Origin: Natrialbaceae archaeon B1-Br10_E2g2
GTDB lineage: Archaea; Halobacteriota; Halobacteria; Halobacteriales; Natrialbaceae
DNA: 32,491 bases
Direction of reading: 5' to 3'
Assembly: GCA_001563805.1 (NCBI GenBank)
Contig: LKMK01000005.1
Coordinates: 1-32,491, forward strand
Notes under the pieces: model-generated
Told to the model about the DNA's origin: nothing
Databases searched by the model: none
Seen by the model: the letters and a program-made list of their open reading frames with translations, nothing else
Made by a program: the position numbers and the translations under genes
Shown: one piece after another, positions 1-10,251 of the stretch
How the letters are laid out: every line of letters starts with the position of its first letter
How positions within the stretch are numbered: the first letter of the stretch is position 1

Positions 1-34
1 GATCGACCCTCGTCTCGCGCTCGAGCGACCGGCC

Positions 35-259
35 TCACTCGCTCGAGTCGACGTCGGCTGCGGTGAAGCCGGAGAAACACCTGAGACACTGATAGAAGTC
101 GTAGTGGTCGGCCGCGCTGCCCTCGTCTTCGACGTCGGTTGCGCTCTCCTCACCGTACACCGCCGTGAACTCGTGTTCTCTCGAGGAGATGACGGCTCCC
201 GGTGACTTCGCGACCAGTCGACTCCGACAGTCGGGACATCGCGGACGGTTGAAGAACAT
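35..259 (-). CDS. Small zinc-ribbon-like hypothetical protein (start trimmed to MFFNRPRCPDC)
   Basis: ORF 35..346; CPDC and CLRC pairs suggest a zinc ribbon; internal ATG at 259 fits better than the longer start. Confidence 0.6.
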   Translation of the reverse strand: MFFNRPRCPDCRSRLVAKSPGAVISSREHEFTAVYGEESATDVEDEGSAADHYDFYQCLRCFSGFTAADVDSSE

Positions 260-321
260 CGCTCCTGGCAGTATCAACGCGCTCACGACGAATAAACGTA
301 CCCCGCAGTCGACGGCTCCGA

Positions 322-510
322 TCAGATCCGACCCGATTCCGACCACTCGTCGTAGAAGAAGTAGCCGGCGACGCCGGCCAGCCCCAGCGCGAGCGTGATG
401 TACGGCCAGTTGCCGGCCTCCTGATCGGTCAGGTAGGCGTGGCCGGTGACGAAGATCGCGAAGCCGACGTGGGCGACCGCGGTCGCGAACAGGAACGCGG
501 TGAGATCCAT
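322..510 (-). CDS. Small membrane protein, two predicted TM helices
   Basis: MDLTAFLFATAVAHVGFAIFVTGHAYLTDQEAGNWPYITLALGLAGVAGYFFYDEW; hydrophobic segments; start at ATG 510. Confidence 0.65.
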   Translation of the reverse strand: MDLTAFLFATAVAHVGFAIFVTGHAYLTDQEAGNWPYITLALGLAGVAGYFFYDEWSESGRI

Positions 511-694
511 CACTCGAGCCTTTCGGGAGTTCGGGCTTAGCGGTTTCGAAGCCTCGGCAGGCCGCACCCGCCGGCCGACCCCAGCTCGGTAGCGTCGGTC
601 GACCTCGAACCGTGGCGTCGGCGGCGGCCGACGCTCACGCGTCGCTCGTCGGCGAGTCGAACCGAGAAGAGCCGCGTCGAAATCGTCGTCCCGA

Positions 695-1081
695 TCAGGC
701 GACGTCGTGGTCCGGATCGTCCTCGACGGACCGTTTCAACGAGTCGCGTCGGGCCTTGGCGTCCCGGCCGGTGGCCTCGAGCAGGAAGTCGTTTTTCGCG
801 TCGACGGCGTCGGCGGCCGCCTCGAGTTCGTCCGGACCGAGTTCCGTCGGATCTCGTTCGTGGAACTCGACGGCGAGTTTGTCCTTCTTGCCGGAGTACT
901 CGACGGCACCGACGACGATCTTCTCGAAGACGGGGTTGTCGGGCTCGCCGACGACGTAGAGGTCGCTTCCCTTGAACTCCTCGGTGTCCGTGATGGGGCC
1001 GAAGTAATCCTCGACGGACGCTTCCATGTCGGGGATTCGCTCCTCGAGATATTCACCGCGACGCATCTTGTACTCCTTCAT
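695..1081 (-). CDS. DUF5611-like conserved haloarchaeal protein
   Basis: MKEYKMRRGEYLEERIPDMEASVEDYFGPITDTEEFKGSDLYVVGEPDNPVFEKIVVGAVEYSGKKDKL resembles the family from memory; alternative start at 1120. Confidence 0.75.
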   Translation of the reverse strand: MKEYKMRRGEYLEERIPDMEASVEDYFGPITDTEEFKGSDLYVVGEPDNPVFEKIVVGAVEYSGKKDKLAVEFHERDPTELGPDELEAAADAVDAKNDFLLEATGRDAKARRDSLKRSVEDDPDHDVA

Positions 1082-1261
1082 GACTTCGAGATACACGGCA
1101 GGGTGTTTACCTCTTTTCATACCCGACGTTTTGTACGATCGACAGGTTCCGAGACCCCCGCTCGAGGCGACGCCCGCCGGGAGATGCCGGCCGAACGGAT
1201 CGGCGACAGTCGGGTCACCGCGTCGGGTACACGCGGTCGCGACCACGCCGGGAACGGCGTC

Positions 1262-2155
1262 CTACTGGAGGGGCCGTTCGCCGAGGTAGCCTCTCCGACA
1301 GTCCGGGCAGATGTCCCCCGCCCGGAGCGAGCCGCGGTCCTCCGACTCGACGAACTCACAGCGGGGACAGTAGAACTCCGTCGGCCCATCGTCGGACCGT
1401 CGGACGTCGGTTTCGCCGGGCGTCGGGACCGGCTCGGCCCGTTCGATACCGGAGCCGGACGCGGACGACGCCTCCGGAGCCGGCTCGGGGCCGCCGTCGA
1501 CGATCTCCGAGTCCGTCGCGACCGCGTCGGCGCCGGCCGTCGACTCGGTCGGGTCGTTATGCTCCAGGACGACGGCGTCTTCGGCCCCCTCGTCCTCGCT
1601 GTCGGGCCACTCGGTCGGTTCGTCCTCGGCGCCGACGGGCGGACCGACGTCGCTCGAGTCGGGCCACGCGCCGCGTTCGCGACCGTCGTCGCCGTCGTCC
1701 TCGTCGTCGAGCAAGATCTCGCCGTCGTCGGTGACCGGCTCGCCGTCCGCGTCGGTGGGGTGGTCGGACGCGACCGCGGAATCGGCCTCGACCGGCTCGC
1801 CGGAGTCCCCATCCCGAACGGTGACGTCACTTTCATCGGCGGCGTCGACGACCTCGGCGCTGTCGTCGCCCGCGTCGATGATCTCGGCGTCCGTTCCGTC
1901 CGGTGTGGCGTCGTCGATCTCGGTTGCTGTCGGTGCTGGCTCGGTATCGGGTTGGGGGGTGGTGGGTCGGTCGGCGTCCGTCCCGGAGAGGCTCCGCACT
2001 TCGGTGTTCTCGCTGATGACGTTGCGGTCACCACAGCGGGTACACTCCTCGTACTCCTGGACGGTTACGACGACTTCGCTGCCCCGTTCTTCGCGCTCGC
2101 GTTCGACTTCGGCGTCACCGTAGTCGTGTCCGAGCAGCGAACATCGCAGGACCAT
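1262..2155 (-). CDS. Zinc-ribbon protein with long acidic linker (DUF7093-like)
   Basis: N-terminal MVLRCSLLGHDYGDAEVERE...ECTRCGDRN and C-terminal FYCPRCEF...CPDCRRGYLG flank a D/E-rich linker. Confidence 0.75.
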   Translation of the reverse strand: MVLRCSLLGHDYGDAEVEREREERGSEVVVTVQEYEECTRCGDRNVISENTEVRSLSGTDADRPTTPQPDTEPAPTATEIDDATPDGTDAEIIDAGDDSAEVVDAADESDVTVRDGDSGEPVEADSAVASDHPTDADGEPVTDDGEILLDDEDDGDDGRERGAWPDSSDVGPPVGAEDEPTEWPDSEDEGAEDAVVLEHNDPTESTAGADAVATDSEIVDGGPEPAPEASSASGSGIERAEPVPTPGETDVRRSDDGPTEFYCPRCEFVESEDRGSLRAGDICPDCRRGYLGERPLQ

Positions 2156-2277
2156 TGTCCCACCGTACCGATTCCGGCTATAAAAAACGTACCGCTGGTC
2201 GAACTGTCGTCGACCTGTCCCGACCCCACCCTCGAGACGACAAACGTCAAATCCCGGGTCGACGAAGTAACAGGGAG

Positions 2278-2580
2278 ATGAGAGCCAAGCCGGAGTACCG
2301 AAACCGCGAGCCGACGGAGGTGGCGGTACTCGATACCCTCGTCGACCGCGCCGGGGATGGGATGACCGTCTTCGAACTCCGGGCGGCGGTCGAGGTGGAC
2401 ATCGACGAGCTCGAGTCGGCGCTCTCGACGCTGAAAGCCGACGACCTGATCGTCGTCGAGTCCGACACGAGTCGGACGGTCATCAAACCCGACGAGCGGG
2501 TCGTCCCCGACCAGCCGACCGACGGGGATGACACTGAACCGACGATCGGCGACTGGCTACGCGAGCGGTTTCCTTTCTGA
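2278..2580 (+). CDS. Winged-helix/MarR-like small protein (DUF6432-like)
   Basis: MRAKPEYRNREPTEVAVLDTLVDRAGDGMTVFELRAAVEVDIDELESALSTLKADDLIVVES; wHTH-like pattern; ATG at 2278. Confidence 0.7.
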   Translation: MRAKPEYRNREPTEVAVLDTLVDRAGDGMTVFELRAAVEVDIDELESALSTLKADDLIVVESDTSRTVIKPDERVVPDQPTDGDDTEPTIGDWLRERFPF

Positions 2581-2700
2581 CACTGCCAGCCAGAACTACT
2601 GTGAGAATTCGCCGCTCCAGTCCGGCGAATCCTCTTCGTCGACGTCTGTCCGACAGTATGAATCGAAACGCCTGATACGCTCAGGCCCGAGGACGTACCC

Positions 2701-3810
2701 ATGAGCGTCATCGAGGATATCCACGCCGACCACGGGGCGACGTTCGGCGAGCGGGGGGGCCGCACGACCGTCGAACACTACGGCCGGCCGGAGCGGGCCC
2801 ACCGGGCGGTTCGAAACGGCGTCGGCCTGCTCGAGGCCGCCTACGGCGTGGTCGTCGTCGAGGGCGAGGATCGACTCGAGTACGTCGACAACGTCGTCTC
2901 GAATCGCGTCCCGGCCGAGGACGGGCGGGGCTGTTACGCGCTGGTGCTCGATCCCCAGGGCGGGATCGAGATCGAACTGTACGTCTACAACGCGGGCGAG
3001 CGACTCCTCCTCTTTACGCAGCCGGGGGCAGCCGAGTCGCTCGCGGCGGACTGGTCGGAGAAGGTGTTCATCCAGGACGTCGAGATCCGCGTCGCGACCG
3101 ACGAGTACGCGATCTTCCGGCTTTCGGGCCCCCACGCGACCGAGAAGGTCGCGAGCGTCCTCAACGGGGCGGCTTCGCCCGAGGAACGGTACACGTTCGT
3201 CCGCGGGACGATGGCCGACGCGGGCGTCACCGTCATCCGGACCGACGCGCTCACCGGCGAGGAGAGCTACGAGGTCGTCTGCGGCGCCGACGAGGCCGAA
3301 CGCGTCTACGACACCCTCGAGACCCAGGGCCTGAACGCCGCACCCTTCGGCTACCGGACTTGGGAGAGCCTCTGTCTCGAGGCCGGCACGCCGCTGTTCG
3401 AGACCGAACTCGAGGGGACGATCCCGAACGTGCTCGGGCTCCGAACCGCCGTGGACTTCGAGAAGGGCTGTTTCGTGGGCCAGGAGGTCGTCTCCCGCGT
3501 CGAGAACCGCGGCCAGCCGAGCAAGCGCCTGATCGGGCTCACCCTCGAGGAGGCGAGCGGCGACGACGAACTGTCGATCCCGGAGGCCGGCGCGGCGGTG
3601 TTCGACGGCGACGCGACGGTCGGTGCGGTGACCCGGGCCGGGGAGAGCCCGCTGCTCGAGCGGGTCACCGCGCTCGCGCTCGTCGAATTCGACCTCGAGG
3701 CCGAGTCGCTGTCGGTCCGCGTCGCCGGCGAGGAGCGACCGGCGACGCGAACCGAGTTACCGTTCGTCGAGGGCTCGGAGCGATCCGACAGACTCCCGTC
3801 CTACCAGTAG
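2701..3810 (+). CDS. GcvT/YgfZ-like folate-binding aminomethyltransferase family protein
   Basis: GcvT-like fold sequence with KGCFVGQEVVSRVENRG (YgfZ-type K-G-C-Y/F-x-G-Q-E motif). Confidence 0.85.
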   Translation: MSVIEDIHADHGATFGERGGRTTVEHYGRPERAHRAVRNGVGLLEAAYGVVVVEGEDRLEYVDNVVSNRVPAEDGRGCYALVLDPQGGIEIELYVYNAGERLLLFTQPGAAESLAADWSEKVFIQDVEIRVATDEYAIFRLSGPHATEKVASVLNGAASPEERYTFVRGTMADAGVTVIRTDALTGEESYEVVCGADEAERVYDTLETQGLNAAPFGYRTWESLCLEAGTPLFETELEGTIPNVLGLRTAVDFEKGCFVGQEVVSRVENRGQPSKRLIGLTLEEASGDDELSIPEAGAAVFDGDATVGAVTRAGESPLLERVTALALVEFDLEAESLSVRVAGEERPATRTELPFVEGSERSDRLPSYQ

Positions 3811-3893
3811 CCGCGCATTCGCTTTTCGCGTGACTCCCGGCCGGACTGGGGACAAAGGACAGCCTAATGGTGGATCGGTCCGTCGTGGCGGAC

Positions 3894-4853
3894 ATGACGA
3901 CGACGCTCGGAACGGCGAGCGCGGGGCCCGGCGAGATCGACACGGGCCGTCTCGAGGTCGGCGAGACTCGAGACGGGAGCCCGGTCGGGCTCCCCGTAGC
4001 CGTGATCAACGGCGAGAAGTCGGGGAAGACACTCTACATGCAGGCGGCCAGCGACGGGGACGAGTTAAACGGCGTCGGCGTGATCCAGCGCGTCGTTCCC
4101 CGGCTCGACCCCGCCTCGCTCTCGGGGACGATCCTGATCGTCGGGATCGTCAACTACCACGCGTTTCAGGTGGCCGAACACCGGAACCCGATCGACGACA
4201 CGAAGATGAACCGGGCGTACCCCGGCAACGACAAGGGGACCTCGAGCGAGCGCATCGCCGCGGCGACCTTCGACGCGGCGACCCGGGCGGACCTGATTCT
4301 CGACCTCCATCAGGGGTAGACCAGCCGGATGATCGACGAGGTCCGGGTCCGCTGTGGTCGACGCCACCGGCTCCACGAGCAGTGTCTCGAGCTCGCGAAG
4401 GCCTTCGGCTGTGGCTACGTGCTCGACCAGAAAGGCCCCAACGGCCAGCTCGCCCGGGTCGCACCCGACGAGGGAATCCCGACCGTCGACCCCGAACTCG
4501 GCGGCAGCGTCGGCTGGGACGAGACGAGCATCCGCAAGGGCGTCGACGGCGTCTTCAACGTTCTCCGTCACTACGGCTTCCTCGAGGGGAGTCCCGACCT
4601 CGAGTCCCAGACCCGTGCGACCGGCTTCGAGCAGTACGGCGCACCCGCTGGCGGACTCGTCGACATGCAAAAAGCGCTCGGCGAGCGAGTCGCCCGCGGG
4701 GAGACGATCTTCGAGGTGACGACGCCGTTCGGCGAGTCGAAGGCGGCGATCACCGCCGACAGCGACGGGGTCCTCTGGCGGACGCGACGGCTTCCACAGG
4801 TCGCCACCGGCGAGTACGTCTGTTCGGTCGGCACCGACCTGGATTCGTACTGA
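3894..4853 (+). pseudogene. Succinylglutamate desuccinylase/aspartoacylase family protein interrupted by an in-frame TAG at 4317-4319
   Basis: ORFs 3867..4319 and 4329..4853 are in the same frame (offset 462 nt) and read through as one AspA/AstE-like protein (...LILDLHQG*TSRMIDEVRVRCGRRHRLHEQC...). Confidence 0.75.
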
Positions 4854-4855
4854 CC

Positions 4856-5959
4856 ATGGCCTCGGATCTCTCCTGTCCAGCCTGCGGGACGACGTACGTC
4901 GCCGGACCCGACGAGCCCTGGCGGTGTAGCTGTGGCGAGGCCCTCGAGTTCGCGGATCGACCGTATCCCGAGGGCGACCCGCTCCCACTCGCCCGCCTCG
5001 ATACGAGCGACGGCCTCTGGACGTTCTTCGAGTTCCTCCCGATCGAGCCCCACGTGACCTTTCACGAGGGATTTACCCCGCTGGTCGACGCCTTCAACTG
5101 GAACGCCGCGTTCAAACTCGAGTACGTCTTCCCGACGGGGTCGTTCAAAGACCGCGGCGCGACGACGACCCTCTCGCGGGCGGTCGAACTCGGCGTCGAG
5201 ACGGTCCTCGAGGACTCTTCCGGCAACGCCGGCGCAGCGATCGCGACCTACGCGGCCCGTGCCGGCCTCGAGGCGGACATCTACGTGCCCGCTGACGTCA
5301 AACAGTCGAAGCTGATGGCGATCCAGCGCGCCGGCGCCCGCCCGGTTCGCATCGAGGGCTCCCGTCAGGACGTCACCGACGCCTGCATCGACGCGGTCGA
5401 GTCCGGCGAGGGCTGGTACGCCAGCCACGCCTGGAACCCCGCCTTCTACGCCGGAACGATGACGTTCGCCTTCGAGGTCGCCGCCCAGCGCGAGTGGACC
5501 GTTCCCGACGCCGTCGTCCTCCCGGTCGGCCACGGCACGCTCTTTCTCGGCGCCTACCGTGGCTTCCGACTGCTCAACGACGCCGGCATCGTCGACGGCA
5601 TGCCGCGGCTGCTCGGTGCCCAGGCGGCCGGCCACGCCCCCATCGTCGACGCCCTCGGCGGCGACCCCCTCGGCGAGAGCGAGTCGGGGACCGACATCGC
5701 CGACGGCATCCAGATCGAAACGCCCGCACGAGGCGACGAGATCCTCGAGGCGATCGAGGCGACCGACGGCGACGCCATCGCCCTCGGCGACGACCCGATC
5801 GAGGCTGCCCTCGATCGCCTCCACCGCGGGGGGTTCTACGTCGAACCGACCTGTGCCGTCGCGCCGGCCGCCCTCGAGCGCTATCGCGACGAGGGAGTCC
5901 TCGCTCCAGACGCCGACGTCGTCGTGCCGCTGACCGGCAGCGGATTGAAAACGCTTTGA
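4856..5959 (+). CDS. thrC: Threonine synthase
   Basis: MASDLSCPACGTTYVAGPDEPWRCSCGEALEF zinc ribbon; PLP lysine motif PTGSFKDRGATTTLSRA; EDSSGNAGAAIATYAARAG. Confidence 0.93.
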   Translation: MASDLSCPACGTTYVAGPDEPWRCSCGEALEFADRPYPEGDPLPLARLDTSDGLWTFFEFLPIEPHVTFHEGFTPLVDAFNWNAAFKLEYVFPTGSFKDRGATTTLSRAVELGVETVLEDSSGNAGAAIATYAARAGLEADIYVPADVKQSKLMAIQRAGARPVRIEGSRQDVTDACIDAVESGEGWYASHAWNPAFYAGTMTFAFEVAAQREWTVPDAVVLPVGHGTLFLGAYRGFRLLNDAGIVDGMPRLLGAQAAGHAPIVDALGGDPLGESESGTDIADGIQIETPARGDEILEAIEATDGDAIALGDDPIEAALDRLHRGGFYVEPTCAVAPAALERYRDEGVLAPDADVVVPLTGSGLKTL

Positions 5960-5985
5960 TAGCCTCGGCTCAGAGTGTGCCGTAG

Positions 5986-6522
5986 ATGGTCAGTCGACCC
6001 GCCGAGTTCTGCCCCCGCTGTGGTGAGCCCGTCGAACCGATCGTCGTCGACGGCCGCGAGCGCAGCCACTGTCCGACCTGCGAAACCGTGGTCTGGCACA
6101 ACCCCGTCCCCTGTGCCGGGGTCGCCGTCGTTGACGCCTCGGGGGACGACCCCGCCGTGCTCTGTGTCGAACGCGGCGTTCCTCCGGGCGTCGGCGAGTG
6201 GACGCTCCCCGGCGGCCACATGGAGATCGGCGAAGACCCCGCGGTCGCCGCCGCGCGCGAACTCGAGGAAGAAACTGGCGTGTCGGTCGACCCCGACGCG
6301 CTCGAGCTGCTCGACGCGACCAGTCTACCGCCTCGTGGCGGCAAACACGTGGTGATGGTCCACTACGTCGTCGACCGGACCCACGCCGAGGGCGTCCCGG
6401 CGGCCGGGACGGACGCGAGCGACGCGCGGTTCTGGACGCCGAGCGAGTTCGACGCCGTCGACGAACGGTTCCGCCCGGTCCACGAACGACGATTTCGTGC
6501 GGCTGCGGCCCGGTTCGACTGA
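5986..6522 (+). CDS. NUDIX hydrolase with N-terminal zinc ribbon
   Basis: Nudix box GGHMEIGEDPAVAAARELEEETGV; CPRCGEP...CPTC N-terminus. Confidence 0.9.
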   Translation: MVSRPAEFCPRCGEPVEPIVVDGRERSHCPTCETVVWHNPVPCAGVAVVDASGDDPAVLCVERGVPPGVGEWTLPGGHMEIGEDPAVAAARELEEETGVSVDPDALELLDATSLPPRGGKHVVMVHYVVDRTHAEGVPAAGTDASDARFWTPSEFDAVDERFRPVHERRFRAAAARFD

Positions 6523-6644
6523 ACCCGTCGTGGCACACGTCCGTGACGGGAGACCGGACCCGACACGACGATCGGTCGCCACGACCGGTACCGGTGGCGA
6601 CGGAACCCGACATTCCTTTAGCCGACCCCTGAATACGGGCGGGT

Positions 6645-8432
6645 ATGTTCCTCTCCCTACGCGCGGAGGTCGAAGACGCCCTCGAGGGGGCGCTCTCCGC
6701 ACTCGAGTTTCCGACCGACGACCTCGGGGTCGAAGAACCGCCGGAGGACGTCGAGAGCGTCCTCGCCTCGAGCGTCGCGTTCCGGCTGGCCGGCGAGGCA
6801 GGCCAGGCACCGCCACAGGTCGCCGCCCGGATCGCCGAGGAGATCGACGTCGACGAATTAACCTACGTCTCCGAGATTCAGACCCAGGGGCCGTATCTCA
6901 ACTTCCTGCCGAGCGACGCTTACTTCGGCGAGACGCTCGCGGGCGCGACCGACGAGTCCTACGGCGCACTCGAGGACCGCGACACGTCGGTCGTCGTCGA
7001 GCACACGAGCGCCAACCCGACGGGACCGGTCCACGTCGGCCGTGCGCGGAACCCGATCATCGGCGACGCCGTTGCGACCCTGCTCGAGTACGCCGGCTAC
7101 GACGTCGATCGTCACTACTATGTCAACGACGCCGGCCGACAGATGGCCGTCTTCACGTGGGCCTACGAGACGTTCGACGAGGCCGACCTCGAAGACGACC
7201 CCGAGCGCGATCGCATCGAGTACGACCTCGTTCGCTACTATCGTAAGGGGAACGCCTTTCTCGAGAACGCGAGCGACGCGGAGGTCGAGGCCGCTGAATC
7301 CGAGATCGAGTCGATCATGCAGGGCCTCGAGGCGGGCGACGAGGCGGCCTACGAACGCGTCAGCGAGGTCGTCGACCAGGTCCTCTCGGGGATGAAGGCC
7401 TGTCTCGGCCGGCTCCCCGCCGAGTTCGACGAGTTCGTCAAGGAGACCCGCTTCATGCGCAACGGCGACACCGACGACCTCGTCTCGCGGCTCAAAGACC
7501 TCGACGAGGCCGTCTACGAGGACGACGCCTGGCAGCTCGAACTCGAGGCCCACGGCATCGACAAGACCCTCGTCTTCCTCCGTTCGGACGGGACCTCCCT
7601 CTACGCGACCCGGGACCTCGCCCACCACGAGTGGAAGTTCGACGAGTACGACCGCGCGGTGACCGTCCTCGGCGAGGATCACAAGCTGCAGGCCAGCCAG
7701 CTCCGGACGACCCTCGAGCTCCTCGGCAACGACACCGATCCGCTCCAGCAGGTGCTGTACTCCTACGTCAACCTGCCCGAAGGGAAGATGTCGACCCGTC
7801 GTGGCACCGGCGTCGATCTCGACGACCTACTCGACGAGGCGATCGACCGCGCCCGCGGGGAAGTCGAGGACCGACTCGACGATCGCATCCGCGACGATGA
7901 CTTAGACGACGAGGACATCGAGCGCATCGCCCACCAGGTCGGGATCGGTGCCGTCCGCTACGACATCGTCTCGAAACAGCCGACGAAGGCGATCACCTTC
8001 GAGTGGGATCGCGCGCTCGACTTCGAGGCCCAGTCCGCGCCGTACGTCCAGTACGTCCACGCCCGCTGCTGTGGCATTCTGGAGGAGGCCGGCCTCGACC
8101 CCGAGACCGACCTCGCCGATCAGGACGTCGAACTCGAGGCCCTCGAGGCCGACCTGCTCGCGACCGACGCCGAACGCGACTTGCTCGAGACGATCGCCCG
8201 GTTCCCGGCCGTCGTCGACGAGGCCGCAGACGACCTCGAACCCCACCAGATCGCGACGTACACGCGGGAATTCGCCGACCGGTTCAACGGGTTCTACCGC
8301 GAGTGTCCGGTGCTCGCTGACGACGTCGACCCCGACCTCCGGGCGGCTCGCCTCGCGCTCGTGGCCGCCTCGAAACACACGGTCGCGAACGCGCTCGCGA
8401 TCCTCGGCGTGGCCGCCCCGCGCTCGATGTAG
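6645..8432 (+). CDS. argS: Arginyl-tRNA synthetase
   Basis: HIGH-like [19 protein letters not shown]-like [14 protein letters not shown]-terminus ending GVAAPRSM. Confidence 0.95.
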   Translation: MFLSLRAEVEDALEGALSALEFPTDDLGVEEPPEDVESVLASSVAFRLAGEAGQAPPQVAARIAEEIDVDELTYVSEIQTQGPYLNFLPSDAYFGETLAGATDESYGALEDRDTSVVVEHTSANPTGPVHVGRARNPIIGDAVATLLEYAGYDVDRHYYVNDAGRQMAVFTWAYETFDEADLEDDPERDRIEYDLVRYYRKGNAFLENASDAEVEAAESEIESIMQGLEAGDEAAYERVSEVVDQVLSGMKACLGRLPAEFDEFVKETRFMRNGDTDDLVSRLKDLDEAVYEDDAWQLELEAHGIDKTLVFLRSDGTSLYATRDLAHHEWKFDEYDRAVTVLGEDHKLQASQLRTTLELLGNDTDPLQQVLYSYVNLPEGKMSTRRGTGVDLDDLLDEAIDRARGEVEDRLDDRIRDDDLDDEDIERIAHQVGIGAVRYDIVSKQPTKAITFEWDRALDFEAQSAPYVQYVHARCCGILEEAGLDPETDLADQDVELEALEADLLATDAERDLLETIARFPAVVDEAADDLEPHQIATYTREFADRFNGFYRECPVLADDVDPDLRAARLALVAASKHTVANALAILGVAAPRSM

Positions 8433-8541
8433 ACGGGCCCGGCGAGGCGCGTGGCCCGACCGGTCGCACCGCTGGTCGACGATCCGGGTTCAAAAAAGCG
8501 ACAGCACAGCGCCGTCGTGGCCGCGAGCCGGGCCGAACGGC

Positions 8542-9075
8542 TCAGTGCTTCGTATCGCGGACCTTCGCCGCCAGTTCCTCTTCGGTGATGTAGCCGTCGA
8601 GCAACTCCATCACCCAGGTGACGTCGATATACACCGCGAACACGCGAGCGCCCTCGTGCTCGAGGACCAGCTCGATGGTTTCGACTTCGCTCTTGAAGGC
8701 GTCCCGGTCGGTGATCGCGTGAGCGAGGTCGTCGGCCACGTACTTCAGCTCCGCGTGGAGCGTCTCGGTGTCGGTGGTGTCGGTCTCGACGAGGACGCGG
8801 AGTGCGTCCGGGGTGTGCTCGACTTCGACGATCGACATGCTGTCGGTGCTGATGTCTTTGGCACCGTCCATGCCGGGCACCGCTTCCTCGTCGTCGTAGT
8901 CGTCATCGTCGTCGTAGTCGTCATCGTAGTCGTCGCTGGCGTCGTCGTCGGCTCCATCGTCGAAGCCGCTGTCGTCATCGTCGGGCGATTCTTCGTCTGT
9001 TTCGGTACTGGAACAGCCCGCAAGCACGGTCGCGAGCGCCGCTCCACTGCCGAGGAGGATTTTTCGTCGCTCCAT
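8542..9075 (-). CDS. Secreted lipoprotein with Asp/Tyr-rich low-complexity spacer
   Basis: MERRKILLGSGAALATVLAGCSSTETDEES: twin-Arg-like signal plus LAGC lipobox; acidic repeat after it. Confidence 0.75.
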   Translation of the reverse strand: MERRKILLGSGAALATVLAGCSSTETDEESPDDDDSGFDDGADDDASDDYDDDYDDDDDYDDEEAVPGMDGAKDISTDSMSIVEVEHTPDALRVLVETDTTDTETLHAELKYVADDLAHAITDRDAFKSEVETIELVLEHEGARVFAVYIDVTWVMELLDGYITEEELAAKVRDTKH

Positions 9076-9411
9076 GCTCGACCGCTCCAGCGTGACCGGG
9101 ATTAGTAATTAGCTCGTACTGTCTCGACCTGCGATAGGTCTCGACCGCCCGAGCGGATTCGCCGGCTACTCCTGGATAGAAGTGCTAAGACGGCTATACC
9201 AGGCGCGCTGGGGGTTCCTGGCTGGCGATACGCACTCGAGAACCGAACCCACTCGATGTGACGACTGTAACTGGTCGATGGTAGTCACACCATTCGATGA
9301 AAACGGGCCGCTCGGAGGGCTCCAGTGGCCGCTCCAGCCACCGCCTACCGTCGTGGTAGCCGGTGACCACCGCCGTCACGTCCCATCTGACGGTCGACCG
9401 GGACCGACGGC

Positions 9412-10251
9412 TCAGGGGTCGGTTTCGGCTTCGGTGATCGCACTCGAGACGTCCTCGGCTGCCGCCTCCCCGCCGTCGCCCCGGTCGGCGTCGCCGTCGG
9501 TCGATGCGGCGGTCGCGTCGGTGCTCGAGCCGTCGGGCTCGTCGATCCCGGCGAGGTCGGCCGCGATCCGTCGGTAGGCGATGGCTGCCGGGCTCTCGGG
9601 CTGGTAGACGACCAGCGGCGTCCCGGCGTAGACGCTCTCGCGGGCGGCCCCGTCCTCGGGGACGGCGCCGAGCAACGAGAGCTCGAGGCGGTCGGCGATC
9701 TCGTCGTAGGAAACCTCGGTGTCGGGGTGGACGCGCGTGACCACGAGGCCGGCGACGCTTCCGCCGGCGTGGTCGGTCAGCTCGATCGTCTTTCTCGAGT
9801 CCTGGATGGAGGCGGGTTCGGGCGTCGAGATGACGACGACGGCATCGGCGAGCCCGAGCGGCAGGACGGTCTCGTGGCTGATGCCGGCGCCGACGTCGAG
9901 GAAGACGTAGTCGTACTTCGCCCGGAGGTCCGCGACGGCGTCGCGCAGGCCTTCGGGGGACGTCTCGGCGTACTCGTCGAGGCCGGTCCCGCTGGGGACG
10001 GCGACGATGTTGTCCGCCAGGCGGTACGTGGCGTCGTCGATCGATGCGTCACCGGCCAGTACGTCGTGTAGCGTCGTCGCGTCGGGCGTGAGGCTGACGA
10101 ACCCGGCCAGGTTCGCCATGCCGAGGTCGGTGTCGACGATCGCGACGCGCTCGCCAGCCTGTGCGAGCGCCGTCCCGAGGTTGACCGTCGTGGTCGTCTT
10201 GCCGACCCCGCCTTTCCCGCTCGCGATAGCATAGACCGTCTCGTGGGACAT
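9412..10251 (-). CDS. minD: MinD/ParA-family P-loop ATPase
   Basis: MSHETVYAIASGKGGVGKTTTTVNLGTALAQAGERVAIVDTDLGMANLAG: deviant Walker A KGGVGKTT. Confidence 0.88.
   Translation of the reverse strand: MSHETVYAIASGKGGVGKTTTTVNLGTALAQAGERVAIVDTDLGMANLAGFVSLTPDATTLHDVLAGDASIDDATYRLADNIVAVPSGTGLDEYAETSPEGLRDAVADLRAKYDYVFLDVGAGISHETVLPLGLADAVVVISTPEPASIQDSRKTIELTDHAGGSVAGLVVTRVHPDTEVSYDEIADRLELSLLGAVPEDGAARESVYAGTPLVVYQPESPAAIAYRRIAADLAGIDEPDGSSTDATAASTDGDADRGDGGEAAAEDVSSAITEAETDP

Noticed and set aside
707-2281. 524-aa plus-strand ORF
   Set aside because: Antisense to the DUF5611-like and zinc-ribbon genes; high-GC codon bias opens the opposite strand; product is low complexity and resembles no family.
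4317-4319. Pyrrolysine explanation for the in-frame TAG
   Set aside because: No pyl genes in the window and pyrrolysine is not expected in typical haloarchaea; nonsense mutation or sequencing error is simpler.
3830-4855. N-terminal extension of the 709-aa ORF ending at 5959
   Set aside because: Arg-rich out-of-frame reading of the AspA/AstE-like gene; threonine synthase begins at ATG 4856.
4571-5824. 417-aa minus ORF
   Set aside because: Antisense to threonine synthase; no family features.
9194-9379. 61-aa minus ORF (MTAVVTGYHDGRRWLERPLEPSERPVFIEW...)
   Set aside because: Its first half has coding-like GC3 but this decays after about codon 35; could be a remnant or small gene, but I cannot support it without homologues.
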